Below, in pieces: positions 48,802 to 48,980 of a stretch of DNA of 48,980 bases (position 1 is the stretch's first letter; each line of letters opens with the position of its first letter). The translations under genes and the position numbers were made by a program. Source of the DNA: an uncultured Chromatiaceae bacterium (lineage in GTDB: Bacteria; Pseudomonadota; Gammaproteobacteria; Tenderiales; Tenderiaceae); the NCBI GenBank assembly GCA_945787785.1, contig CALZIO010000015.1, positions 1-48,980 on the forward strand. Reading direction: 5' to 3'. The notes below the pieces were generated by a model. It had not been told where the DNA came from, did no database searches, and saw only the letters and a list, made by a program, of their open reading frames with translations.

Positions 48802-48980
48802 TTATCACTCGCAGCGTAATCTAGGGTCGCAGATTACATGAAAGCGAATGTCTGAAATCTGCACGGTGAATTTGTTCTCCGCCTCAACCATTCGCCGCTT
48901 GGCATGAATTTCTGGTCATTTTCAAATAATCAAAGACCAATCGGATATTCATGGTGAGTTCTCTCATCTTCTGAGGGACA
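48802..48980. other. Window edge, no assignable gene
   Basis: A minus-strand frame from 48891 to 48805 could encode 28 residues (MVEAENKFTVQISDIRF...), ending in a TGA, and a plus/minus shift appears near 48930. It may be the 3' end of a decayed gene lying mostly outside the window. Nothing firmer can be said. Confidence 0.25.

Noticed and set aside
1-48980. tRNA, rRNA or known riboswitch
   Set aside because: None of the conserved tRNA or rRNA sequence patterns was seen in the intergenic stretches I read.

Overview
The window holds a complete extracellular contractile injection system (eCIS: a phage-tail-like particle with no phage head) of about 36 kb, encoded on the minus strand from 40003 down to 3579. 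PEP-CTERM-type genes, a sigma54 activator and a pair of ion-channel-like membrane proteins flank it. PEP-CTERM sorting tails, GG-N10-GC (sigma54) promoters, roughly balanced base composition and dispersed CCCGGAT/ATCCGGG and GTCATTCCGG-type intergenic repeats suggest an environmental Gammaproteobacterium, or a close proteobacterial relative. I cannot name a genus.

Layout. 1-3.57 kb: a fragment of a Cys-rich repeat protein, the 3' end of a broken L-asparaginase II gene, a PhoD-like phosphoesterase between two direct repeats, and a DUF1566 protein with a degenerate PEP-CTERM tail. 3.58-40.0 kb (minus, read right to left): winged-helix protein, Pvc16-like terminator, 259-aa protein, sheath, tube, second sheath, second tube, CIS_tube/LysM-like adaptor, a 56-aa protein, gp27-like hub, gp5-like spike, 759-aa membrane-tailed protein, gp25, baseplate J, tail protein with a half PKD domain, two small PKD-half proteins, three related fibre/baseplate-decoration proteins (290, 645 and 1419 aa), tape-measure candidate, AAA+ ATPase, DUF4157 cargo (1344 aa), 213-aa protein, DUF4157 cargo (767 aa), and an OmpA/metalloprotease cargo. 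Most junctions overlap by 1-7 bases or are very short. I see no strong terminator inside, so this is probably one transcript.

40.0-42.6 kb: a divergent intergenic region with a good sigma54 promoter facing each way, driving the eCIS operon leftward and a PEP-CTERM gene rightward. A likely activator-binding region lies between them, and a gene for a sigma54 activator sits nearby. 42.6-45.1 kb: a zinc-ribbon/TPR/PDZ membrane protein and a small secreted protein. 45.15-48.8 kb (minus): two pentameric ligand-gated ion channel (pLGIC)-like proteins, one fused to a periplasmic dCache sensor, preceded by a small gene with an unresolved start.

How it works together (inference). The sigma54 activator probably couples expression of the eCIS and the PEP-CTERM protein. 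Structural genes build sheath, tube, spike and baseplate; the AAA+ ATPase assists assembly or cargo loading. The three 3'-terminal proteins, which share a short G-[VM]-P-[LR]-[YF]-L motif near their N-termini, are the likely cargo. The most unusual points are PKD/Ig-like domains that appear cut at the same place across three consecutive genes, the divergent sigma54 control region, and the dCache-channel fusion.
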